Positions 48,501 to 59,790 of a stretch of 64,000 nucleotides of DNA are shown in pieces. This DNA is from Jacaranda mimosifolia (taxonomy: Eukaryota; Streptophyta; Magnoliopsida; Lamiales; Bignoniaceae). The notes below the pieces were generated by a model. That model was not told the DNA's origin. It ran no database searches and saw nothing but the letters and a program-made list of their open reading frames with translations. The stretch lies in NCBI GenBank assembly GCA_018894105.1, contig CM032117.1:31786501-31850500 (forward strand). Reading direction: 5' to 3'. A program made the position numbers and the translations under genes. Numbering within the stretch: position 1 is the stretch's first letter; every line of letters begins with the position of its first letter.

Positions 48501-48756
48501 AAATCAGTTGCACCCCTTTTTTCTTCCCCATTTCATTCTTCCTCTTTTCCTATTCTCTTCCTTCATTTTGCCCCCCGCTTGTTCCCACCCATGTTCATCA
48601 TCATCTTTTGCTGCTGTCGCCGCTCCCATCGTCACCCCTTTAGTCACTACCACTGCTATAGCCACCCGTCTGCACATGTTGCCGCTCCGTAGCCGTCTTC
48701 TATTATATCAGTTAGTTTTCTTAATTTTTTATATTTTTATTTATTTAATTAATTTT

Positions 48757-48995
48757 TCATATTAGTATGTTTAGGTTAATATGTTAGTTTTGTATGTTAG
48801 TATGTTTAGGTTAATATATTAGTTTTGTATGTTAGTATGTTTAAATTAATATGTTAGTTTTTCATGTTAGTATGTTTACATTAATATGTTAGTTTTGTAT
48901 GTTAGTATGTTTAGATTAATTTGTCAGTTTTGTATGTTAGAATTAATATCTAGTTTAGCATGTTAGAATTGATATCTAGTTTAGTATGTTAGACT
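48757..48995. repeat. Tandem repeat, ~35-bp unit
   Basis: At least four units built from AGTATGTTTAGGTTAATATG and TTAGTTTTGTATGTT, then shorter degenerate units (GTTAGAATTGATATCTAGTTTAGTAT-type words) to about 48995. Higher-order alternation of TTAGGTTAAT, TTAAATTAAT and TTACATTAAT variants is visible. Confidence 0.9.
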
Positions 48996-49934
48996 TGATC
49001 TTAGAATATATATCAATATAGGCCAATAAATTGTTTGCTTTGATAAAATTGAGATAAGGATATCTTAATGTTATACAATTTATTGTTTGGTTTCTTGGAA
49101 TTATTTGTTGTGATAATTGATAAGATGACATAATTGACCTCTAATTTTTACTATAATTTCTTCTTTATCCCTCTACACTTATTTGAGGTCTATAATCTTA
49201 AAATTACAAATCATAGTACTGATATGGGATGTCTAATAGGATTAATCATAACAAATACTGGACCACTTATCAATCATGGGCTCCAGGTATACTAACCAAG
49301 AGGTTAGAGTGCTTCGATTATGCATCTATCACACATAATCCTTCAAAACAAACTGAGGCCTTTTAGTTTAGAATAACTTATAGGATAACTTAGATATTCC
49401 AAAATAACTAAGGTAGCTTACAAAATGGTAACTAATGTTGAGATCATAAAGAATAACTATTAAGGCTGAATATTCAAAAAAATCATATAGGATAACTTGA
49501 ACTATCCAAAATAACCATGGTAACTTACAAAACTAAATTCCATTTTATTCTAAATGGTTATCTTGCAAATTATTTTAAAAATTCAACCCCATTTATCTCA
49601 AAGATTTTCAAAAGTTAGAAACATAAAGAATAAAAATTTCATCATCTCATTTCACAATGCTATTCTAACAACCCCAAAAAAGACAAATGTAATGACTCCT
49701 AAAAATTAATGCTAGTATTGTGGAATATTATTCTATGATCATAAGTTGAAAATACACTTGAGGTCAGCTTGAAGTGAATTTTCAACTTCTGATCGAATAA
49801 TATATAATTTTCCATAGTACTGGCATTTCCAAAAAGGAGTCATTCCATAAGTTCCGAACCAAATGATATTTGATTAGATAAGGTGTATTATAGGAGTCTT
49901 CAACTCCTATAATCAGTCCTTATCCTACAAACAT
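48996..49934. other. No gene recognised; AT-rich
   Basis: Contains a loosely repeated word around 49369-49500 (AACTTATAGGATAACTTAGA, then ATATAGGATAACTTGAACTA, with CAAAATAACxAxGGTAxCTTAC after each). No coding motifs. Confidence 0.5.
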
Positions 49935-51724
49935 TGTAACATCCCATATTTGCTCGTAAGTAACTTTCACATAATTTTTTTCTTTTAGATTATTAAACCT
50001 ATCTGATAACTATAGAAAATCAATGTTAAAAAAATAAATTATTTATCTTAAATAGACTATGTTATAAAGGTTGTCATTTTGATAGAATTAATGTTATTTC
50101 AGGTTTTATGGTTAATCAAAATTCGACCTTAATAAACCACTAAATACATGTATACAATGAGATTTATGTAGGTATACTTAGATAATAAAATATATATATA
50201 TATAAATACCTCCTAAGTCATGAATAAATAATTAAATATGTTAAATATATAATAATATAAAGATAGGGAATGTCCTTCACTTATTTAATATCCTTGGACC
50301 AATTCCAAATAAAATGAAAAGATTAAGGGCCAATTCAAAATAAAAGATTCAGGGTAAATTCAGAATAGGATAGAAACACCAAGGGCCTCTAAGCAAATAA
50401 ATAAACTCACACCTTCTATAAGTAGAGGCCAAGCCCTATTGCCATTTCCACACACTAAACTTTTCTTCTCTGCAGGTTGCTAAAACTAAACTTCTAACAC
50501 TCCAATTCCTCATCCTTAGCCATAAAAATTTTAGCCCAATCCTTTTTAACTCATCAAAGGTCAAAATCCTCAGAAATTCCCTCAGAAATTCCAGTTTTGA
50601 ACTCTAGAAATTTCTATCAAAATCAAGATGAAACCTGCTAGTTAGTAAAACTGCTAAATTTTCAAAAATAAAAAACTAATCCTTCAGCCACCTGATCATC
50701 CACGCAAATATATTGCTAGAAAACTCTATCGTGTAGATTACCTTGGTGGAATAGGATTTCAGAAACTATTTTGGAATCACATTTGAATTGCTACTGGAAT
50801 TGACACTGCCACACATAGGTAGAAGCTAGCAGAACAAGAAGTGATCTTGTTTTTGCCTATATCTAGAGCATCCACCGTTCAAATGATGAAAGAGAACTAT
50901 GGATAGAAAATCTTCTGAGTGTAGATAAGGTTAGAGGAAAGAATCATTGAAATTAACACTGTATTCTAGCCAAAATGGTGTAAAAATTGCAACATACCAC
51001 TAGGATGCGGCCAGAGTCAAAACTCAACTTTGAACGAGTATATAGGAAGATCGGCCTTTTTGATCATCAAATTGAAGCACAATTATAAAATTCATTGAGT
51101 TCTAATACATTTTGAGGTAAAGATCACCATCAAACTTCCTTAAATTTGGCTAAAATTTAGTTTTGGTGAAAACTATCGAAGCTGTCTGTGTAGGATGCAG
51201 GTTCTGGAAATGAGCAAATTATGTTAAATAGTTTTGGGTGTTTTGTGATGGTGATAACTTAACATTTTTTTTCTAAATGTGGTTGGTATGAATGTTTAGA
51301 TTATGAGGTTATTTTGGATAATTGGGATTTGAATTTAATTGGATTTGGTGTAAAATATGAAACATGAACTTAATAATTTTGTTATTAAATGTGATTATTG
51401 GAATAATGTGATAAGTATTATGACATATTTGATTCATTTATGAATTAATCAATAAAGTAGATAGGAAATGTTACTCTTATATGTATATATATAATACTCA
51501 AGGTATTAATAGAATTAATCACTTAGATTATTAGATAGTAACTTCTATGTCTTAAGTATTTGAAATAACAATACCAACTAAATCGAAAATTAAAATGGTA
51601 CATAGTACTCCAAATTAAATTAATTTTTCAAAATACACTTATTACCAAACAAACAATCAATAATGATTGAATCTTGAATCTAGGTGACTAAGCTTACAAA
51701 TTTGTTGGAGAATCTCAATCACAA

Positions 51725-52130
51725 GAATTGGTGAGGTCTTCTGTTTTTTCCTAATTTCATTATGTAACCTTTTAATATTTTTCCTGAAATTGTATACCTA
51801 TCTTATGCTCCTTCAAACACCTTAATTATTGATACGGTGATGTCTTCTATGCGCTCTTAATTTCATTCTATTACTCATTAATATTTTCTAAAAATCATAT
51901 ACCTATCTAATGTTATTTTTTAAACACCTCGATGATCGATATGGTGAGATCCTCATTCCTTCATTTACTTCCATTTTGTGACCTAACAATTACATATATG
52001 TTCTTTGCATTGCCTGGTATGCCTCGCTTATTATTATGGTCTAAGGTTCTCTATTTTTGACAACCATAATTGTGAAAATCTCTACTCCTGATACCTATCA
52101 TGGTAAGGTCTTTTCTTTGCACTCTTACTA
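51725..52130. repeat. Degenerate tandem repeat, ~106-bp unit
   Basis: The words GGTGAGGTC (51730), GGTGATGTC (51836), GGTGAGATC (51942) and GGTAAGGTC (52102) each start a unit with CTTCT or similar and pass through TATACCTATCTxATG and CAAACACCT. Spacing 106, 106 and about 160. Confidence 0.75.
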
Positions 52131-52481
52131 GTCTCTCCTCTTTTAATTAATAAAAAGTACTAATTTTCTTGGTAAATTTGAATACAATTGAAAATTTGAA
52201 TATTGATAAAGTTTATCCCTTGTTCCTTTAATCATGAGGTTGTATCATTAATAATATCTGTTTTGTTTAATTCCTTCTAGTCATAATTATGTTGCTCATA
52301 TAACTAAAAACCCCACATGCAAAATGTTCCCAAAAATGACAACTCGAAGGCTTTGTTAAAAAGAGGAAGAGAATAATTTTTCTATTAAAGATTCATCTTA
52401 CTGAAGATATTTTTCACTGGAAAAGGTTCATGTTTTCTAAGTTTATAGATCTTATCATCCTACTCATCGAATTGGGAGCTA

Positions 52482-52870
52482 AGTGCCATATTTGCTACCA
52501 AGGGGTGTGTGGTGGGGGCCATCTCTAGAATCTCTTGAGGTTGACACCTTCTGTTGTACCTATTTCATTCTTGACCCTTTTGAATTTCTTATTCAGTCAG
52601 TACTATAAAGTACATATTGAGCAGAACAAAGTGCCACACTAGTTGATAACGGATGTGCAGTGGGGGTCACCTCTTGAATTTGTCATTGTTAGCACCTCTG
52701 GATTTCAGTACTAGACATCTTTCAGCTATATTTTGTACCTCAAATGATAAAATTCTATTTTATTCTTTGTGAAACAAAGTGTAAGGATCTAAGTGCCATG
52801 TGCGATGACAGAGGTTGTGCAATGGGGGCCACCTCTAGAATCTTGTACACTTGAGTCCAAACATGAAAAA
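52482..52870. repeat. Three diverged ~70-bp repeats at ~152-bp spacing
   Basis: Each copy has AAGTGCCA, then a GT(G)TGxxGTGGGGGxCA core followed by CTCTAGAATCT or a variant: 52482 onward, 52633 onward and 52787 onward. The intervening text is not clearly repeated. Confidence 0.75.
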
Positions 52871-53909
52871 GATATTAAGATTTATGAGTTCTCCTCACTG
52901 GTATGGGACAGTGATGGAGTTAATAAAAGATTTGATATGAATATGATTTCTCTGATCCGATAAGGTTCTTATAAATAATTTAATTCAATCACCTCATGAT
53001 CTATTTAAAACCTTAATATATTTTGAATATATGTACATATGACTTGTAAAGTTTTCATTATACAAAACTTATTATACAAAACGAGTTGTCCTGGCATATT
53101 CATATCCTATTCATTACATAATTCTCACTCTATCATCTTCCACTAAAAAATAAGCTCTATACAGGTAACTCCCTCCAACTTTCCTCATTGAGTCATTTGG
53201 ACTCACTCTTATACTTTTTTTTTATACAGATGAAGCTGGAATGGTCGTACCAGAAGAAGGAACTTAGGAATAGAAAAAGAAGAAATTATCTTTTGTTTGA
53301 TTCCAAATGTACCCAGGCTGATAAGTTAATGTATGTACATAATAAGACTTATAGCCATGGCGGCACTAGTGCTGACCTCAGGTACTAGTATATGTATATT
53401 CATCTATAACTAGAGACAAATTTAGACTAGTGTACAAAGAATAACATATAAGTTGTTTCTTTTAATATGATTTTGTCATTTTATTTTTTTAATCTAAGCT
53501 TGGCATTGGCTCTTGAAAAGGATTAGTGTTGCGGTGTGGTAGTTTCGAGGCCCCCGAGGCACCAAAAACATGCTCAATAAAAAATTCATTTCAAAAGTTC
53601 ATTCATTCATGACATATGGTTTTCACTCTTTTTGTCTACCTAAATTTGTTGTTGTAAATGATAGCCAATCAAGGACTGGAACCTCTATGGATCATTAAAA
53701 TTGTCTTCTTATTACGGCAATAGATCTGGGTAGATAGAAAGACTAAAGAATTTATCCAATGAATGAATGACATATTTTATATATCTAAACTTCAATTTTA
53801 ACTAATGTGCCATATTAACGTATGTAAATATTAAGTTATCATAATAATATTAATTATTGCCTATATGTGATATTTGTTTTTATTTTATAGATGGTAGACT
53901 AGTCTAATT

Positions 53910-53962
53910 TTCATCCCCTACCATCGATTGATGTCGGGGTTCTTACCGTGGTAGGGGATGAA
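53910..53962. repeat. Inverted repeat with 14-bp perfect arms
   Basis: TTCATCCCCTACCA (53910-53923) and its reverse complement TGGTAGGGGATGAA (53949-53962) are separated by 25 bp. A second, overlapping short inverted repeat GTCGGG/CCCGAC (53933-53938, 53965-53970) lies within it. GC-rich relative to the neighbourhood. Confidence 0.93.
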
Positions 53963-54050
53963 TTCCCGACCCATCAGACATATTTGCCAACCGACTAGTC
54001 TCTTCCCACTTCATTGGCTGGCCGAAAATTTATGCCTATCCCACGTCTTC

Positions 54051-54775
54051 TATTGGAATAGTACCTCACAGCCAATTAAATGGCCACCTTTACCTTATGT
54101 TTTTTATACTTCACTCGCATTTGGTTGAAACCTTTAAATCATATTAGACTATGGGACTTGACACATATGATGGTGATCATGAAACAAGTCTCTAAGGTCA
54201 GGATTTTAAATATTCCAAGTTATAGAATCTTATGAGAAGGGGCATCTAAGATTCGGATAGACTTGTATTAACGATGCATACTCCAAAGGGTTGGATATTA
54301 CCTAGTTTCATGGGCAATTTATGTGAGACATAGATGTATGTTTAGTGGATACTTGTTACGAAACAAGTTTATTGAAGGCCTACTAGGAGAATCCACCAGA
54401 TAATCATAATGGCATGTCAGTAGTGGCAAGTTCTCAAGCTTACGATAGTGCATATAATTAGTCCTTGGACTTGAGGATCCATATTGACCTTGTGTTTAGG
54501 TCTTTATGCTTTGACTTTTCCTCAACCATGTAGTGGGTCAACTAGGGTTGAGATTGGGCATGAACTACTTAAGCATAGAGTTTGTGAGATCCAAGATGGG
54601 ATCCATTTTCTCGTTATTGTGAAGAACGAGTATATCTCCTATGTACTCTATAATGATCAATTCAAAGAAATCCTAGCGCAAGGTAGTATGACAATTTGGA
54701 AAAAGTGTTTTCCAAAGTTGAGGTCATGGAGGAGAATTGAATATTGGATGTAGAGACATAGTTTTGAGGCTATTA
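54051..54775 (+). mobile_element. First 725 bp of a copia-family LTR, cut by element V
   Basis: Starts TATTGGAATAGTACC (TG to TA, as in the 38380 LTR) and follows the LTR up to GAGGCTATTA, where V is inserted. The remaining two thirds should appear right of the window after V. TCTTC (54046-54050) would be its own target duplication. Confidence 0.85.
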
Positions 54776-57002
54776 TGTTGGAATAGTGCCCGGCAACCCA
54801 ATAGGATTGGCCTTGAAAAGTTATTTCCTTGTAAAACAATATTGATTGAATGGTATTTTTTATATGGCCACCTTCATCTTATGTTTTATATTACTTCACT
54901 TGTATTTGGATGAAGCCCTTAGATTACACATGATTATGGGACTTGGTTCATTGACCATGGAATAAGTATTACACGATCGTGATCTTAAATCTTCTAAGTT
55001 GTAGGATCTTATGAGATGAGGCATCTGAGATTCAAATAGACTTGCACTAATGTTGCATAAATCCAAGAGTTGGATATTGCTCCGTTCCATGAGCAACTGC
55101 ATGAGATATGGGTGCATATTAGTAGGTGCTTGTTAGATAATAAGGCACTGAAGACCCTCCGGAGAATCCACTAGATAGCCGTAGTGGCAAGTCGGTAGTG
55201 GTTAATTCTCCTGCTTACGCTAGTGCATATTTTTAGTCCTTTGACCTAAGGGTCCATGGTAACCTTGTGTCTGGTCCTCATACTTTGACTCGTCCTTGAC
55301 CATTTAGCGGGTCTTTCGGGTTGAGGTTGAGTATGAGCTACTTGGCATGGAGGTTTGTGAGATCCAAGATGAAATTCGACTCCTTGCTTTTGTGAAGGGC
55401 GAGTGCATCTCCTATGTATTCTATAATGATTGATTCTAAGAAATTCTTATGCAAAGTGGTGTGACAATTTGGAAAAGGAATTTTCCAAAGGTGAGGTCAC
55501 ACAAGGGAATCAAACATTGAGAATATAGACATAGTATTGAGGCTATTAGGGAGTCGGCAAATATCTTGCCCAGGCCTCTTTCGGGAGATAGGATACGGAA
55601 GGACCGTATTTGCATGGTACGCGTGAAGTTATAATGGTTATCCAAAATATACATTTTGGCTAATTAGTTCGGCTCCATGGTCTTGAGGTTGGACATCAAC
55701 CATGGAGATTGGGTACATTTAATTAATGAGATTAATTAAATTGAGTCGATTAGTTTTAAAAAAAGTTTTAAACTAAAATAAATATAAGATATTCAAAAGT
55801 CACAAAGAGTTGTGAGTCCATGTCCAATGAGTGGTAGAACCTATTGGGTCACACACAAAAGCCAAATAGCTTCCAAAATTGGTAGAGTAATTTTCTAAGT
55901 GTTAGAAAATTCACCTCTTTTGGTGACCGATTTTCAAGGTTCCAATTTTACGGTCAATTTTAGTTTGATTAATTTAAGTGTTAAATTAATCAACTAATTT
56001 AAGAGTTAAATTAGACCAATAATTAAGGAATTAATTATTTGGTACCATGTTGACCATCAATTGGACAAGTTGACTTAAAGAGTTAAGTTGACTAATTAAG
56101 CTTGTTTGATTTAAGAGTTAAATCAAAGGTTAATTAATTAAATTAAAGTATTTAATTTAATTAATGGGAAGAATACATTTTGGATGGAAAATTTAAATGA
56201 TGTGTTCATTTAAATTAGCATCTTAATTAATTTGGAATTAGATTCCAAATGAAATTGAAATGCACATGAAATTCTAATAAGACTTGAATTTGAATTTTGC
56301 CAACTTGGCATGCCACTTGGGCGGTCACCTTGAGGAAGGTGTGATGCCAACTAGCATCACACCTTTCACCCTTTATATATAGATATAGAGAGCATGCAAA
56401 ATTTGAAATTAATTGCTAAAAAGTGTGAGAATTAGATTCTTGCATTCCCTCCAAAATCTCTCTCTTCATGCATTGCATCATGAGTTGAGGCTTTGCATTT
56501 CTTCTTCTTCCCAACCTAAAAATCGGCCTCCTCTACCTATTTTATCCTCTCTAACTCCAGCTTATAGTGAAGGGAAATTGGAATATTTTTTTGTGTGTGG
56601 ATCATATCAATAGAGGCAATGCACTTGACTTGCTTGGTTTTGGAGATCCACTTACCGCAGCTTCCGATTGATGATTTTTTTGGAGTGATCCAAAAGGATT
56701 TTTGGCTCTAAGTTTTCACAGTATCTTCCTCTATGTTTTTAGGTGCTCCAGATTTAATTTCGTGATTTTTGGAGAAGTGTAGCCTGGGCAAACGTTGCCA
56801 TCTTTCCGTTGTGCTAGTTCTAGACAGTTTCTGGACTCATAAGAGGTAGTTGATCTTCTCCCTGTTTTCGAGCTACAAGAGGTGATTCTACATCCTAGTC
56901 CAGATCTATAGCATGAAAAGATCCTTGGTAGCTTGAGTAGCTTAGTTATTTTCAAGCTTATGAAGTTTTGATTTATGGATCATAACACTACTCTTGCCTT
57001 CA
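54776..57002 (+). repeat. V 5' LTR (2227 bp)
   Basis: Starts TGTTGGAATAGTGCCCGG and ends CTCTTGCCTTCA. Contains the U3 palindrome array (55960-56165) and the best-preserved promoter-proximal inverted repeat of the family, followed by a TATA stretch. Confidence 0.93.
56336..56390 (+). promoter_or_regulatory. Inverted repeat plus TATA box of V LTR promoter
   Basis: AAGGTGTGATGC (56336-56347) and GCATCACACCTT (56354-56365) form a perfect 12-bp inverted repeat around a 6-base loop. Eight or so bases further is TTTATATATAGATATAGAG (56373-56390). The same pair of elements is found in X, W, E and the solo LTRs in varying decay. Confidence 0.7.
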
Positions 57003-57004
57003 AG

Positions 57005-57016
57005 TGGTATCGAAGC
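57005..57016 (+). other. V primer binding site
   Basis: TGGTATCGAAGC, two bases after the 5' LTR; initiator tRNA-Met type. Confidence 0.8.
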
Positions 57017-58959
57017 CTTTTTCATGCTATTTTTGGATTATTATTTGATTGATTTATGTGATTAATTGATCAATATCACCAAATACTTGATCCAAGCCAT
57101 TGATTGGAGGGTTTGGATGATGATGCTTGTGGCTCTTTTGCTTGATGAATTGGAAGCATGCTTTTATGTGATTTAAGTGTTGATTCATGTTTTAGTATGT
57201 TTCAATTCATATTGATAAATGTTGAATGTTGATTTAGCATTTATTGATGTTATATGTTGATATAGCATGTTGATGATTGATCAAAAGAGTTTGGTCATTT
57301 TTGGATCCAATGTGATTAGAGTTTTGTTGGAGATTTTTGAAGAATACGATTCTTACTTGAACTTGATTTTTGAAGCTTGATTGAGCACTTAAATTTCCAG
57401 TTTTAAAATGTGTTTTAGATCTGGAAATTGGTCCATAATCTGTGATTTAATGTTTAGAATGACTTCTAGCATTTTTGGTACACAAAAGTTGAGCTAAGAA
57501 TGGCCTAACTTGCATTTGACCCAAAACAGGGGCTGCTGCCGGCTTTGGTGCACATTGGCAGGGCTGTAACTGAGACTTACTGCCCAACCATGTGCTTTCC
57601 TTGGCCAGCAGTGCTCGGTCATGGGTTGGCCGAGTTTTTGTGCAATTTTTGGGCTCATTTGGTGACTAGAAATTATGTTGAATCATGTGTTATGGATGCA
57701 CAAGTGTTGTGCAAGTTCTCAATATAATGTTTGACATTTTTCAAGCTCCTTAAATCTTGTTAAAGTTTATCTCCAATAGTTGCATAAGTGTTATGCTTGT
57801 TCAATTATTTGTTTATGAGATAAGCATTTAATTGTTGGAATTAATTGTTAATTCTAGATTTGTTTATTGTTCATTTAATTGTTGAATGGATGATGAATGA
57901 ATGAGGATGATCATGAGCCTTTAATATTAATTTTATTTTTTTCAAGTTGTTGAAATGGGTTGTATTAAATTGAGGCTTGCTTGCCTCTTTATTTCTACCT
58001 TATAAATGTTATGAGAGTAGAATCACTAGGAGTGAGGATTTCTTTCTTATGTAAAAGTTACATAGAGCAAAGGAGGCCATGGAGGCATGGAGACCTATGA
58101 ATGTGTAGGATACACTCATGTAATAGCTAGATTTAATCAACCCACCTAAAATCAACTAGGTGGTGCACTTATGGCTCTAAGTGCACAACTTGGTTAGGCT
58201 CATGGTCATCCCACCCTAGGAGCATGCTAGGTGCATTTACTTATTTATGCTTTTCATATCCTATTGATGTATGAGATGCATGGTTAGGATATAGAAAACC
58301 TAAATAAGAAGATAAAATGATGAGATCTTTGCAAGCAAAAACCCTCTACTTAGAATGTCTAAGTGCTTTTCAAATATTAAGTCAAAATGGATAAAAATTA
58401 AAAGAGTTTTAATTAATTCAAGCCTTCTACCAATAGTATACACCATGAAGATGCTACTGAATTTGTATGATGGCACTCGAAGTGGGGGTCACACTTACGA
58501 GGAAAGCTGTGAGAATATACTTAGCATATGATGCACCTTTGATTTGAGAACCTCCATGCATTGGCACTCGAAGCGGGGGATGACATGGAGCTGTCTCGAA
58601 TCAAAGTTTGATTGGTAGGTACGACTTAACACTTAGTAATATAGATGCACTCGAAGCAGGGTGTCTATATGAAAAGTGAGGCAAAATATATCAAGAGTTG
58701 CATGAGATGCAATTAGCAAGTGTTGCTTACCTTTCGATTATTTGTGGATGGCACTCGAAGCAGGGGTCCATTTACAAGTCCTTAGGATCTTGATTCTCAC
58801 TAGGAAATATGATTTCTTGAATTCTTCTATGGGTGAAGAATTTCATAAAATAGTAGGAGGAAAACATGCTTGAAAGACCGTAAAACATGTTTTTTAATAT
58901 CAAATTCAATCACATGCTTATTCTCCTTTTCGCCTTTGAGGATTTGTGAAATCTCAAGA
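57017..58959 (+). other. V leader
   Basis: About 1.94 kb of non-coding leader. GC-rich patch at 57525-57635. Four motif sites nearly identical to one another: GGCACTCGAAGTGGGGG (58472-58488), GGCACTCGAAGCGGGGG (58563-58579), GCACTCGAAGCAGGG (58647-58661) and GGCACTCGAAGCAGGGG (58750-58766). Confidence 0.8.
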
Positions 58960-59790
58960 ATGGTTTAATGTTCCACTCAATGTTATTTTGGAAACTAATA
59001 AACCAACCGGGGCCAACTTCCACGATTGACTTAACCTCAAAAATCGTTCTAGATTCCTAGAAATAGATAGATGTCCTATATATCAAGGTGCTCCAAATCC
59101 CATCAGGATTAAAAGTAGATCAAGAGACACGTGAAAAGTTCACAAATTAGGTTTAGGATCGTCCTATCCCATAGTCTCGTGATAGCATCTACAAACTTGA
59201 AAAGTCTCAAAGACACATGAATAGTACCTTGGTTAAAGTTTACAAAAGTTGTAAAGCAAACAAGGTATGAGAAGTTCATGGTGTCAAAAGAGATTTTTTA
59301 AGCTAGGATGGATGCAAAGTCATATGTCATCGACTACGATCTAAAGATGATTAAGCTTGGAGAAGCTTTTTCTGCTTGGATGTAGTGATGGACAATAATC
59401 TCCATGAGGATTTGATCCTCACATCCTCACCGAGTTTTATTGATCAAAGTGTTGATCTAGAAGAAGACTACCATGACAAGGGCAAACATTTGACACTTGT
59501 TTCCTCCTTCAACTCTATGGGCCTTAGGGGTGCTAGAAAGGGAGGTAAAATGAAGAAAAGTTCTTCCTCCAAGGGCAAACAACAATTAAAGGCATCCGAA
59601 GGAGTCAAGAAGATTATAGAAAATATAGTTGATATTATTTGTTTCTACTTTGGCTAGATAGGCCATTGGAAGCCATTATGCAAGGAATACCTTGCAACCC
59701 TTTGGAAAGGTATCTACTTTATTGAAGTGTATTTAAGGATAAATTATTCCTCATGGATATGTGATATCGCATGTGGTTCTTATCTTTGTA
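58960..59790 (+). pseudogene. gag: V gag, heavily decayed
   Basis: The family start ATG at 58960 is followed by one codon and TAA. The body is readable only in pieces. The open stretch 59376-59657 has MDVVMDNNLHEDLIL, a shortened central segment and the basic linker GLRGARKGGKMKKSSSSKGK, ending in a truncated knuckle CFYFG followed by a stop. The most damaged gag of the six. Confidence 0.8.

Larger units (their letters stand above)
49935..53540 (+). mobile_element. Unassigned repetitive block, possibly a degenerate non-autonomous LTR element
   Basis: Begins TGTAACATCCCATATTTG, a start seen in several plant LTR families. It includes a TATA-like stretch with a following leader-like segment (TATAAGTAGAGGCC at 50418) and carries two internal arrays: ~106-bp units at 51725-52130 and three ~152-bp units at 52482-52870. 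It ends in a region with a weak PBS-like GTGGTAGTTTCGAGGC (53536-53551). No protein domain is present. Assignment rests on layout only. Confidence 0.3.

Noticed and set aside
48417..48765. Overlapping C-rich open frames (Pro/Ser/His-rich)
   Set aside because: Low-complexity composition, two frames open together, no domain or start context. Noted only as part of the CACTA-like surroundings.
57545..57727. Open frame in the V leader GC patch, and similar ones at 27755-28070, 14336-14674 and 3233-3481
   Set aside because: Not alignable at protein level between elements; the patch itself is variable and non-coding.
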